A DNA stretch of 64,000 nt from Alphaproteobacteria bacterium (GTDB taxonomy: Bacteria; Pseudomonadota; Alphaproteobacteria; Caulobacterales; Aquidulcibacteraceae): positions 25,799-89,798 of the forward strand of contig JAPLOL010000151.1 in assembly GCA_026400735.1 (NCBI GenBank), written 5' to 3'. The notes under the pieces are model-generated. The model searched no databases. It saw only the letters and a program-made list of their open reading frames with translations, and was not told where the DNA came from. Position 1 is the first letter of the stretch; the number at the start of each line of letters is the position of its first letter. Below are positions 57,261 through 64,000 of the stretch, piece by piece. A program made the translations under genes and the position numbers.

Positions 57261-57607
57261 GCCCTTGCTGGCAAAGTCGGTGCAGGCGCAGCGCGCAGCA
57301 TCTGCTCGAGCGAGCTCATCCAAAGATCGAACTGCACTTCGTCACGCCGGTCCTCGATCGTGTGACACGCGTGCGCGACTGTGGACCGATCGCGCCCAAA
57401 CGCTGATGCAACGCGCGCCAAACTCAGCTCGAACGCAACATGGCAAAGATACATCGCCAACTGGCGCGCATACGCGGTCTGCGAACAGCCGCGCGCATCG
57501 TCGACAATGTTTTGGGGCGGCACCCCAAGCGCATAACTGACAACGTTCGCCGCAAGCTCAGCAGCCGCAGCATCTTCCGCGCGTTTCCACAACACGCCCA
57601 TTCCCAC
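57251..57607 (-). CDS. Stand-alone DnaA domain IV-like helix-turn-helix protein
   Basis: AYARQLAMYLCHVAFELSLARVASAFGRDRSTVAHACHTIEDRRDE resembles the DnaA DNA-binding domain; no AAA+ motifs. Confidence 0.75.
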   Translation of the reverse strand: MGMGVLWKRAEDAAAAELAANVVSYALGVPPQNIVDDARGCSQTAYARQLAMYLCHVAFELSLARVASAFGRDRSTVAHACHTIEDRRDEVQFDLWMSSLEQMLRAAPAPTLPARASA

Positions 57608-57704
57608 ACCTCATTTTTGAACGACCCGTCCGTGCCAAACAGCAGGATACGGCCGTCTCAAAGGTGTAGGATAGATTTTTTACCTATGATAGGATTTTTT
57701 TCCT

Positions 57705-58109
57705 CTACCCGCCCTTGCGGGTCTGACCCAAGCCCATTCTCTTGGCCAGGTTTGAGCGCTCTTTGGCGTAGTTGGGCGCGACCATCGGATAGTCGTGCGG
57801 CAGGCCCCATTTCGCGCGGTATTCGTCCGGCGTCATGGAATAGCGCGTCCGTAGATGACGCTTCAGAGATTTGAACTTCTTCCCGTCTTCTAGGCAGATG
57901 ATGTAATCGGCCGTGACGGACTTCTTGATCGACACCGCTGGCTCTGGCGTCGCCTCGGCCACAGGACTGACCGTCCCGGAAACCTCAAGCAATGCGTTGT
58001 GCACAGTGCGAATAAGCGCAGGCAAATCCTGCGTTTGGACCGGATTGGCCGAAACGTAAGCAGCTGCGATGTCCGCGGCCATGCGCACCAGATCGCGCGG
58101 GTTTTCCAT
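57705..58109 (-). CDS. mucR: MucR/Ros family transcriptional regulator
   Basis: [62 protein letters not shown]. Confidence 0.94.
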   Translation of the reverse strand: MENPRDLVRMAADIAAAYVSANPVQTQDLPALIRTVHNALLEVSGTVSPVAEATPEPAVSIKKSVTADYIICLEDGKKFKSLKRHLRTRYSMTPDEYRAKWGLPHDYPMVAPNYAKERSNLAKRMGLGQTRKGG

Positions 58110-58192
58110 TTATAGGGCTTATCTGCAAGTGAAGGTCAGATATTGTATGAGTATAGAGCCAAGTCTTGCAAGGGAAAAGTCCTCGCAAATAT

Positions 58193-58206
58193 TGAACGAC
58201 CGTTCA
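58193..58206. promoter_or_regulatory. Perfect inverted repeat TGAACG-AC-CGTTCA, candidate operator upstream of mucR
   Basis: 6-bp arms with 2-bp centre, intergenic, 83 bp upstream of the mucR start. Confidence 0.5.
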
Positions 58207-58264
58207 TTGTAACAGATACGAGAAGGTCGAAACCCGCCTTCGCCTAGTGCAGGCAGGGTTAGTG

Positions 58265-59962
58265 CTACTTCACCAAGAACATCATCAAGAGCAGAGCGCC
58301 GACGCACAAAAACGTGGCAGCGACCGTCCCCGCCTGCGCGTATGGCCGGTCGCAGGCGCGGGCGAGCATTTCCAGAGACCGCCCGCCTGCAGCGGAGACG
58401 CGGCGCGTCCAGCTCTGCCAGGCGCCATACACCCGCAGCGCCAACACACCGGCCCAGCGGCCCGCGTCAGCCAACGGCCCACGGTAGAGAGCGTCGATAT
58501 CAAGCAAGCGAACCTGCCGCTCGACCGGCGTCACTCGCGCGACGCGCAGCGCCAAGAATGCGAGCCCGGCCGCGCCGAGCAACTGAAACTGCGGTCCGAC
58601 CCGATCGATCACAAACGGCTCGAACGAAATCTCAGACGGCATCAGATCGAACAGCCAACGCGGCGCGAGGCCAACCGACAAGCACAAGAACAACGCCAAC
58701 GCCGAACCTAGCACCATCGAGAACGGCGCTTCGCGGATCGGGCTCACTTCGCGCGTCGGCGTGTAAGCCGCCAGCGCCGGACGCAATAAGAACGCCGTGA
58801 ACAACATCGCCGGCGCCGCCCAGATGATCACCCAAAGCCAGCGCAGGTCCCACTGCTTGGCAGCTTCGAGCGAAGCGGCATGCGCGGCGAACAACGCCAG
58901 TCCCGGAGTGGCCGAGACGGCCAATCCGCATCCGATCAGGAACAGCGAACTGATCGGCATGGTGCGACCGATGCCAGGCAGCTGCGACACGCATGCGGAA
59001 CCATTGCGCTCCAATATGCCGCCAAGCGTCAGCTGCAACGCCAGGAACGCCAAGATTGTTGCGAACGCATTGGCCTCAGCGGCCGCCAGCGCCAGCGGCG
59101 TGCCAATACCAACTAGCGCCACGCACAACCCTGTTTGCATTGTCAGGCCGTAGGCGGCGGCGCGGCGCAGATCGTCCTCGGCCGCCACGTAAATTGCGCC
59201 AAGCAACACCATCGCCGCGCCGATCCAAATCAACAGCGGCTCCGACGGAAAGCAGCGCGCCAACGCATAAACGCCGAGCATCGTCGTGAAGCTTGAGATC
59301 GCGGCGGCGCCCGTAGGGGACGCATGCGAGATCGCATCCTTGAGCCACACATGCGCCATCGGCGCGCCAATGCGGATCATCAGCGCTGCAAAAATGAAAG
59401 CGCCGCCAATTGTCGTGATGTCGAGCCGTTCAACCTGCGTCGCGCTGGCTCCGGACGATAGGTGAAACGCCACACCCACCAGCAGCAACAAACCCTCGAG
59501 GCCATGCCAGATGAGCAATCGCGCGCCTGCCCGGCTCGCGCCCTCAAGCGGGGAAGCAAACACCACCCAAGCCGCCGCCAAACCGGCGACCGACAACGTC
59601 CCAACAAAACTAATTATGAGGTCGCCTACGAACAGCGCCGACACCGCGCTCCCCGCGAGCAGCAGGATCGCGGCGTCCTCATAGCGATTGCGTCGCGCCC
59701 CCGAATAAATGCCGAGCGCCACGAGAGCGGTCAGCAAGGGGATCCCGAAGATGCGATTGAGTTCGTCGAGCTCGAGGGTCACCACCTGCAAGCCCATCAA
59801 ATTGCTTGCCGCCGTTGAACCGAACTCGGGCTCCAGCAAAAGCCAGAACGCGCCAAGCGCCGCCGCAACGATGATCGGCGAACGCACCGACCGCGGCAAC
59901 GCCAACACCAAGAGCGCAGCAAGCATCGGCAGGAAGCCGGGGTTAAGAGTGAATTCTTCCAT
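58265..59962 (-). CDS. Proton-conducting antiporter subunit (MrpD/NuoN-like)
   Basis: Many TM segments; GAPMAHVWLKDAISHASPTGAAAISSFTTMLGVYALAR typical of the ND2/4/5 family. Confidence 0.82.
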   Translation of the reverse strand: MEEFTLNPGFLPMLAALLVLALPRSVRSPIIVAAALGAFWLLLEPEFGSTAASNLMGLQVVTLELDELNRIFGIPLLTALVALGIYSGARRNRYEDAAILLLAGSAVSALFVGDLIISFVGTLSVAGLAAAWVVFASPLEGASRAGARLLIWHGLEGLLLLVGVAFHLSSGASATQVERLDITTIGGAFIFAALMIRIGAPMAHVWLKDAISHASPTGAAAISSFTTMLGVYALARCFPSEPLLIWIGAAMVLLGAIYVAAEDDLRRAAAYGLTMQTGLCVALVGIGTPLALAAAEANAFATILAFLALQLTLGGILERNGSACVSQLPGIGRTMPISSLFLIGCGLAVSATPGLALFAAHAASLEAAKQWDLRWLWVIIWAAPAMLFTAFLLRPALAAYTPTREVSPIREAPFSMVLGSALALFLCLSVGLAPRWLFDLMPSEISFEPFVIDRVGPQFQLLGAAGLAFLALRVARVTPVERQVRLLDIDALYRGPLADAGRWAGVLALRVYGAWQSWTRRVSAAGGRSLEMLARACDRPYAQAGTVAATFLCVGALLLMMFLVK

Positions 59963-60218
59963 CACCCTCCCCTTCAATTTTCGCGTTGGGTTTTTTGCGG
60001 CTCAACGCAAAGCGCCCAGCGTGGCCGACAAGCACCATGAACAGCGTTGCGGCAATGCCGACCGCTGCCGCGGCCGCCGGCTGATCGCCAATCCAGAAGC
60101 GCAGGCGCGCGCCCGTGCCGAGATCAAATCCGAACCCGCCAATGAATGCCGTCAGGCAAAACACCAGCAACAAACCAAAGGCGCCACCACGTTGAGAGGG
60201 AACCGGCTGTCTGCTCAT
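59943..60218 (-). CDS. Small two-TM membrane protein of the antiporter operon
   Basis: MSRQPVPSQRGGAFGLLLVFCLTAFIGGFGFDLG...; 4-nt overlap with upstream gene. Confidence 0.6.
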   Translation of the reverse strand: MSRQPVPSQRGGAFGLLLVFCLTAFIGGFGFDLGTGARLRFWIGDQPAAAAAVGIAATLFMVLVGHAGRFALSRKKPNAKIEGEGDGRIHS

Positions 60219-61705
60219 GGCGCGGCGCTCCCTGTCCAAATGGGAGACAGGAATACTGCGAGCGCGTTCGCGAAAATGAGCAGCGACAAGGTCGCCGCAG
60301 CGGCGAGGATCACGGGCGCCGCAAGCAAAATTGAAGCGCCATCCGGACGCTTGAACGCGTCTGTGGGCGCACGCGCCGCCAACGCACTCGCCGCGAGTGG
60401 TCCAAGGTGCGTGAACGTTAGGATCGCCGCGGCCGCTGCAAGTCCCGCCGCCCACACAAGGCCTGATCCGGCGGCGGCGGTGATGAGCCAAAGCTTCGCC
60501 CACGCACCCGCGAACGGCGGCATGCCGATCATGCTCGCCGATGCAATGGCGAAACCAGCGAACGTCCAGGGCATCACGCGCCCGAGCCCCGCATAGTCCG
60601 CAACCTTCGTGCGTCCTGTGATCGCCGCGGTCGTGCCCGCCGCCATCAGTAGCGTCGCCGCCGCGCACGAGAGCGCAATGATCTGCAGTGCCGCGGCCAA
60701 CAATCCCGCAGGCGCAAATGGCCCTGGCTGTAGTGAGAGCAGCGCGCCCATCACAACCGCCAGCGATTGCGCCATGCACGAATACGCCAACCGCTCGCGA
60801 ATATCCTGCTTCGACAAAGCGATGAGCGATGCGACGATCATGCCCACGCCGACAAGCACCGTAAGCAGCTGTGCGGCGATCGCCGCTTGCGCCATGCCTG
60901 CGCCGAACACGAACGTCACCACCTTCAAGACGCCGATCCCGCCCGCCGGCAAAACCGCTAATGCTTGGATCGTCACCAACGCCGGAAACGGCCCGCCACT
61001 CGACGCCGGCAGCCAGCTGTGCATCGGCGGGATCGCCGCCATGGCGATGCCCATCACATAGAGCACGAGCAAAATGTTCGCCGTCAGCGCATCGACGTGT
61101 CCCGCGAGCACACCGCCAACCTGAAAGTCGAGCGTGCCCGAAATCGCGTACGTCCAAATAATCGCCGGCAAGAAGCAGCCGATCGAACTTGCGAGCAACG
61201 TGGCCAAGAATGCACGCGCCGCGGGCCGCGCCTCTTCGTCGCCGCGGTGCGCCACCAACGGAAACGCCGCCAATGCCAATGCTTGGTACGCGACAAACAA
61301 GCTGAACAAGTTCGCCGAGAACGCCACCGCCGTCACGCCTGCCATCGCGAGAGCGATAAACGCAAGAAGACGCGACGGCGCTCGTTCTTGCTTGGCGCGC
61401 GCAACGCCCGCCGCGTGTACCGCATGCAGCACGCCCAAGCCCGTCAGCACCGCTGCCATCATAGCGCCCAGCGGATCGATCTCGAACGCAAGATCCACAT
61501 TCGGCAGCGGTTGCGCCAGGACGATGTATGCGGTCTCGCCGTGCGCCACTGCGCTTACAAGGTACGCAGCACAAATCGCGGCAAAGAGCGAAAACCCGAT
61601 GTGGATGAGATCGCGTAGCCCCGGCGGCTTCGGCACCAGCATCACCAGCAACGCTTGCAGCACGGGCGCGCCGAGCACACAGAAGAGAGCAATCTCCGGC
61701 GTCAT
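60215..61705 (-). CDS. Proton-conducting antiporter subunit (MrpD/NuoM-like)
   Basis: Multi-TM; AAIPPMHSWLPASSGGPFPALVTIQALAVLPAGGIGVLKVV; start at 61705. Confidence 0.82.
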   Translation of the reverse strand: MTPEIALFCVLGAPVLQALLVMLVPKPPGLRDLIHIGFSLFAAICAAYLVSAVAHGETAYIVLAQPLPNVDLAFEIDPLGAMMAAVLTGLGVLHAVHAAGVARAKQERAPSRLLAFIALAMAGVTAVAFSANLFSLFVAYQALALAAFPLVAHRGDEEARPAARAFLATLLASSIGCFLPAIIWTYAISGTLDFQVGGVLAGHVDALTANILLVLYVMGIAMAAIPPMHSWLPASSGGPFPALVTIQALAVLPAGGIGVLKVVTFVFGAGMAQAAIAAQLLTVLVGVGMIVASLIALSKQDIRERLAYSCMAQSLAVVMGALLSLQPGPFAPAGLLAAALQIIALSCAAATLLMAAGTTAAITGRTKVADYAGLGRVMPWTFAGFAIASASMIGMPPFAGAWAKLWLITAAAGSGLVWAAGLAAAAAILTFTHLGPLAASALAARAPTDAFKRPDGASILLAAPVILAAAATLSLLIFANALAVFLSPIWTGSAAP

Positions 61706-63165
61706 GCTACGAGACCAGTCAGCATGAGCGAGGCCGTCGCTGCGGCGCGCAGCAGAAATCCGGGCGCAAGTCCAATTGCGATGGCGGCAATCGCCGCGAT
61801 CAGCGCTGGCGCCAGCGCAACGCGCCACACGCCGCCGTCACCTGCGTATGGGGCATTGGCCCGGCGAAAATACATCCGCTCAACCAGCCGTCCGCCGTAA
61901 AACACGCCCGCGAGCGATGCGACAATCACGAGCCCCGCCGCCCACCACCAACCGGCGCCGACTCCCGCCTCCACCAAGCGCCAGCGCGCGAGAAAGCCAA
62001 TCGTCAGCGGCGCACCCATCAGGCTGAGCGCGCCCACCGTGATCGCAGCGCTGGCAAGCGGCGCGCGTTGCCCATAGCCGTCGAGCATCTCAAGTGACTG
62101 AACGCGACCAGCGGCAGCGCCGCCATAAAGCGCAAGCGCAGTCGCTGCGAACGCAACGAGCTGCATCAACGCCGCGGCAAATCCAGCCGGCGATCCCAGC
62201 GCAACGCTCAACAATACGCACCCTGCCTGCGAAGCGCCAGCATAAGCGGTCAAACGCAAAAGATTGCGCGCACCGACGGCTTGCACGGATCCGATAATCA
62301 CGCTCGCCGAGCCAAGCACAGCCAATGCCAGCGAGATCGCACCACCAATTTCCGGCGCCGCGATTGCGTATGCTGCAAACCGCGTGAGCACGCACAATGC
62401 GCCCAGCACTCCGAGCGCGCCTATCCCAAGCGCATACGTGGTGCTTAGGCGTCCCAGCGCCGCCCCACACCAAGCATGTAACGGCGCCACGCCACCCTTA
62501 AGCGCCAACCCAATCATGACCAATGCGGCGCCGGCAGCGGCAAGGTTCGGCATTCGTATGTGCGCCAGTGGCAAGGCGTCGATCGCAAAAGCGCCCGTCG
62601 CGCGTGCGATCATGCCAGCGCCTAGCAACATGAAGACCGCGCCCACGCCGCCCCAACTCAACATCCGAAGCGCGCCGTTGAGCGCCGCTCGTTCGCGTTG
62701 CGCGTTCAGCATGACCAACGCGACTGAGGCGAGCCAAGCCGTCTCGACGGCCACAATGATTGCTATCAAATCTCGCGCGAAGAGCGCACCGGTCCACCCG
62801 GCAACGACACACAGCATCAATGCCAACGCCAACGACGAGGCGGACTCTCCGCCGTCCTTCAAGGAAGCGCCGACGCCCAGAACGGCAAACGCCCCAGTCA
62901 GAGAAATCAAAGCAGCGGCAAACACGCCGACACCATCGGCGAAGAGAGAAACACCGACCTCGGCGACCGGCTGGGCAAAGCCGCTCAACACAATTGCAGC
63001 AAAGTCGATCGACACGTACGCGCCAACGGCAGCCGCGACGCACGCGACCAACCAACTTACACGCGCTGCGCCGGTGATCAGCATCAGCGCGGCTCCTAGA
63101 AGCGGAGCCATAATCATCAGTAGCGGCGCATGCGCGCGCGCCAAGTCAACATAGGCCGCGGTCAT
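61702..63165 (-). CDS. Proton-conducting antiporter subunit (MrpD/NuoN-like)
   Basis: Multi-TM; LALKGGVAPLHAWCGAALGRLSTTYALGIGALGVLGALCVLTRF. Confidence 0.8.
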   Translation of the reverse strand: MTAAYVDLARAHAPLLMIMAPLLGAALMLITGAARVSWLVACVAAAVGAYVSIDFAAIVLSGFAQPVAEVGVSLFADGVGVFAAALISLTGAFAVLGVGASLKDGGESASSLALALMLCVVAGWTGALFARDLIAIIVAVETAWLASVALVMLNAQRERAALNGALRMLSWGGVGAVFMLLGAGMIARATGAFAIDALPLAHIRMPNLAAAGAALVMIGLALKGGVAPLHAWCGAALGRLSTTYALGIGALGVLGALCVLTRFAAYAIAAPEIGGAISLALAVLGSASVIIGSVQAVGARNLLRLTAYAGASQAGCVLLSVALGSPAGFAAALMQLVAFAATALALYGGAAAGRVQSLEMLDGYGQRAPLASAAITVGALSLMGAPLTIGFLARWRLVEAGVGAGWWWAAGLVIVASLAGVFYGGRLVERMYFRRANAPYAGDGGVWRVALAPALIAAIAAIAIGLAPGFLLRAAATASLMLTGLVA

Positions 63166-63491
63166 GACGCACGTTCCTGTGCATCGCCGTCTGCGTCGGC
63201 TGAGTCCACGTCCGGCGCTTCAATTGAGCCGTAGCTCTCCTGCAGGCGAACAGCGATAACGGCTCCGAACACGGCGTAGACGAACAGCAACGCCGCGCCG
63301 GCGACGATTGGTTCGCTCCCGGCGCCCAACGCCGCGAGTGACGCAACAGCGCCGAACCCACCGATCAGCAATCCGCCGACGCGCTTGATCACGTTGCCTG
63401 AAAGCAAGGCGGCCATCGTGCCGATCATCACCAGTGCGACGCTGGCGACTGCGAGCATAAACTCGATGGAAAGCGACGCGACCGTCACCAC
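63162..63491 (-). CDS. MrpC/NuoK-like small membrane subunit
   Basis: LAVASVALVMIGTMAALLSGNVIKRVGGLLIGGFGAVASLAALGAG; position in the operon. Confidence 0.6.
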   Translation of the reverse strand: MVTVASLSIEFMLAVASVALVMIGTMAALLSGNVIKRVGGLLIGGFGAVASLAALGAGSEPIVAGAALLFVYAVFGAVIAVRLQESYGSIEAPDVDSADADGDAQERAS

Positions 63492-63871
63492 TCACCGTCC
63501 CGCAATGTAGGCGCTCGCCCGAAGACGACCTGAAGAACAAGCGCCGCGGCCGCGATCGTGCATAAGAACGCGCTCGCTTCGATGAGTTGCGCGGCATGCC
63601 CCCAACGCGGCAATCCCGCCCCCGCACAAATGCCGACGACGCCAATCGCAAGAACCAGCCGCACCAAAATCGTCGGAAACGCGGATCGCGCGGCAGCGGC
63701 GCCGAATGTCAGCGCATGCAGCGCCAACAAAAGTCCGAACGCCATGCCGGCGACAAATCCTACGCCGCCGCCAGCGACGCGCCCTGTTAGAAGGGTAAAC
63801 GCAAACAAGGCCATAAACGGCGTAAAGAACCGCGCCGCCGCAACAACAATAGCGTCCGCCCCCGCCTTCAT
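63485..63871 (-). CDS. MrpB/MnhB-like membrane subunit
   Basis: AARFFTPFMALFAFTLLTGRVAGGGVGFVAGMAFGLLLALHALTFG typical MnhB pattern. Confidence 0.7.
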   Translation of the reverse strand: MKAGADAIVVAAARFFTPFMALFAFTLLTGRVAGGGVGFVAGMAFGLLLALHALTFGAAAARSAFPTILVRLVLAIGVVGICAGAGLPRWGHAAQLIEASAFLCTIAAAALVLQVVFGRAPTLRDGEW

Positions 63872-64000
63872 GCGCGTTGCCTCAGCGAACCGCGCTCGCC
63901 AAAGCCTAGCACGCCGACGCTTCCAACGCCGGCGACCAACACCAACGGCGCCAGCCAAAAGCTCAAGCCTGTCAGTTCGTTCTGGATTTGCACGGGCGCC
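63868..64000 (-). CDS. Partial CDS running off the window edge, upstream membrane subunit of the antiporter operon
   Basis: In-frame reading ...APVQIQNELTGLSFWLAPLVLVAGVGSVGVLGFGERGSLRQRA* with ATGA overlap into the MnhB-like gene. Confidence 0.5.
   Translation of the reverse strand, partial: APVQIQNELTGLSFWLAPLVLVAGVGSVGVLGFGERGSLRQRA

Noticed and set aside
59943-61574. 543-aa minus-strand ORF spanning the antiporter gene
   Set aside because: Most of it is an out-of-frame read of the 60215-61705 antiporter subunit; only the last 91 codons (from ATG 60218) form a plausible gene.
1-64000. Search for CRISPR arrays, integrases, transposases and toxin-antitoxin or defence islands
   Set aside because: No regularly spaced repeats and no recognisable integrase, transposase, restriction-modification, Cas or TA proteins in the ORF list.

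Overview
The window is a dense, high-GC chromosomal segment from an alphaproteobacterium, probably Caulobacterales/Hyphomonadaceae-like judging from gene content and GTTC-N7-GTTC LexA-box usage. It is mostly core genes, with no tRNA, rRNA, CRISPR array, IS element or intact prophage that I could recognise. Recognisable blocks: a small-membrane / BON-OmpA / coiled-coil-HhH envelope operon; two RNA methyltransferases; the SOS mutasome imuA-imuB-dnaE2 divergent from ogt; a divergent TetR/membrane-protein pair; a LysR-divergent cluster of GNAT-like, GNAT, isochorismatase-like and small protein genes; a DEAD-box helicase; two acyl-CoA dehydrogenases; pepN; several sensor kinases; an EF-hand/ECF sigma/membrane/CpxP-like module; glnE with a two-component system and a DegP protease; ccmIEFH; a PhoPQ-like two-component system; a DnaJ-family gene; PBP1A; ABC-F; prfC; sufE; a stand-alone DnaA-domain-IV-like gene with a DUF6456-like gene; mucR; and a long Mrp-like cation/proton antiporter operon running off the right edge. 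Items most worth a second look: (i) six of nine convergent gene pairs share exactly one 4-nt YTAR sequence encoding both stop codons; (ii) a perfect LexA box directly abutting the imuA ATG; (iii) twin TCACC-N4-GGTGA operators between TetR and its neighbour; (iv) the GNAT/isochorismatase-like cluster; (v) a relic of a gene-transfer-agent tail gene; (vi) the DnaA-domain-IV-only protein; (vii) the antiporter complex with three ND-like subunits. All homology calls are from motif recognition by eye; no database searches were run.
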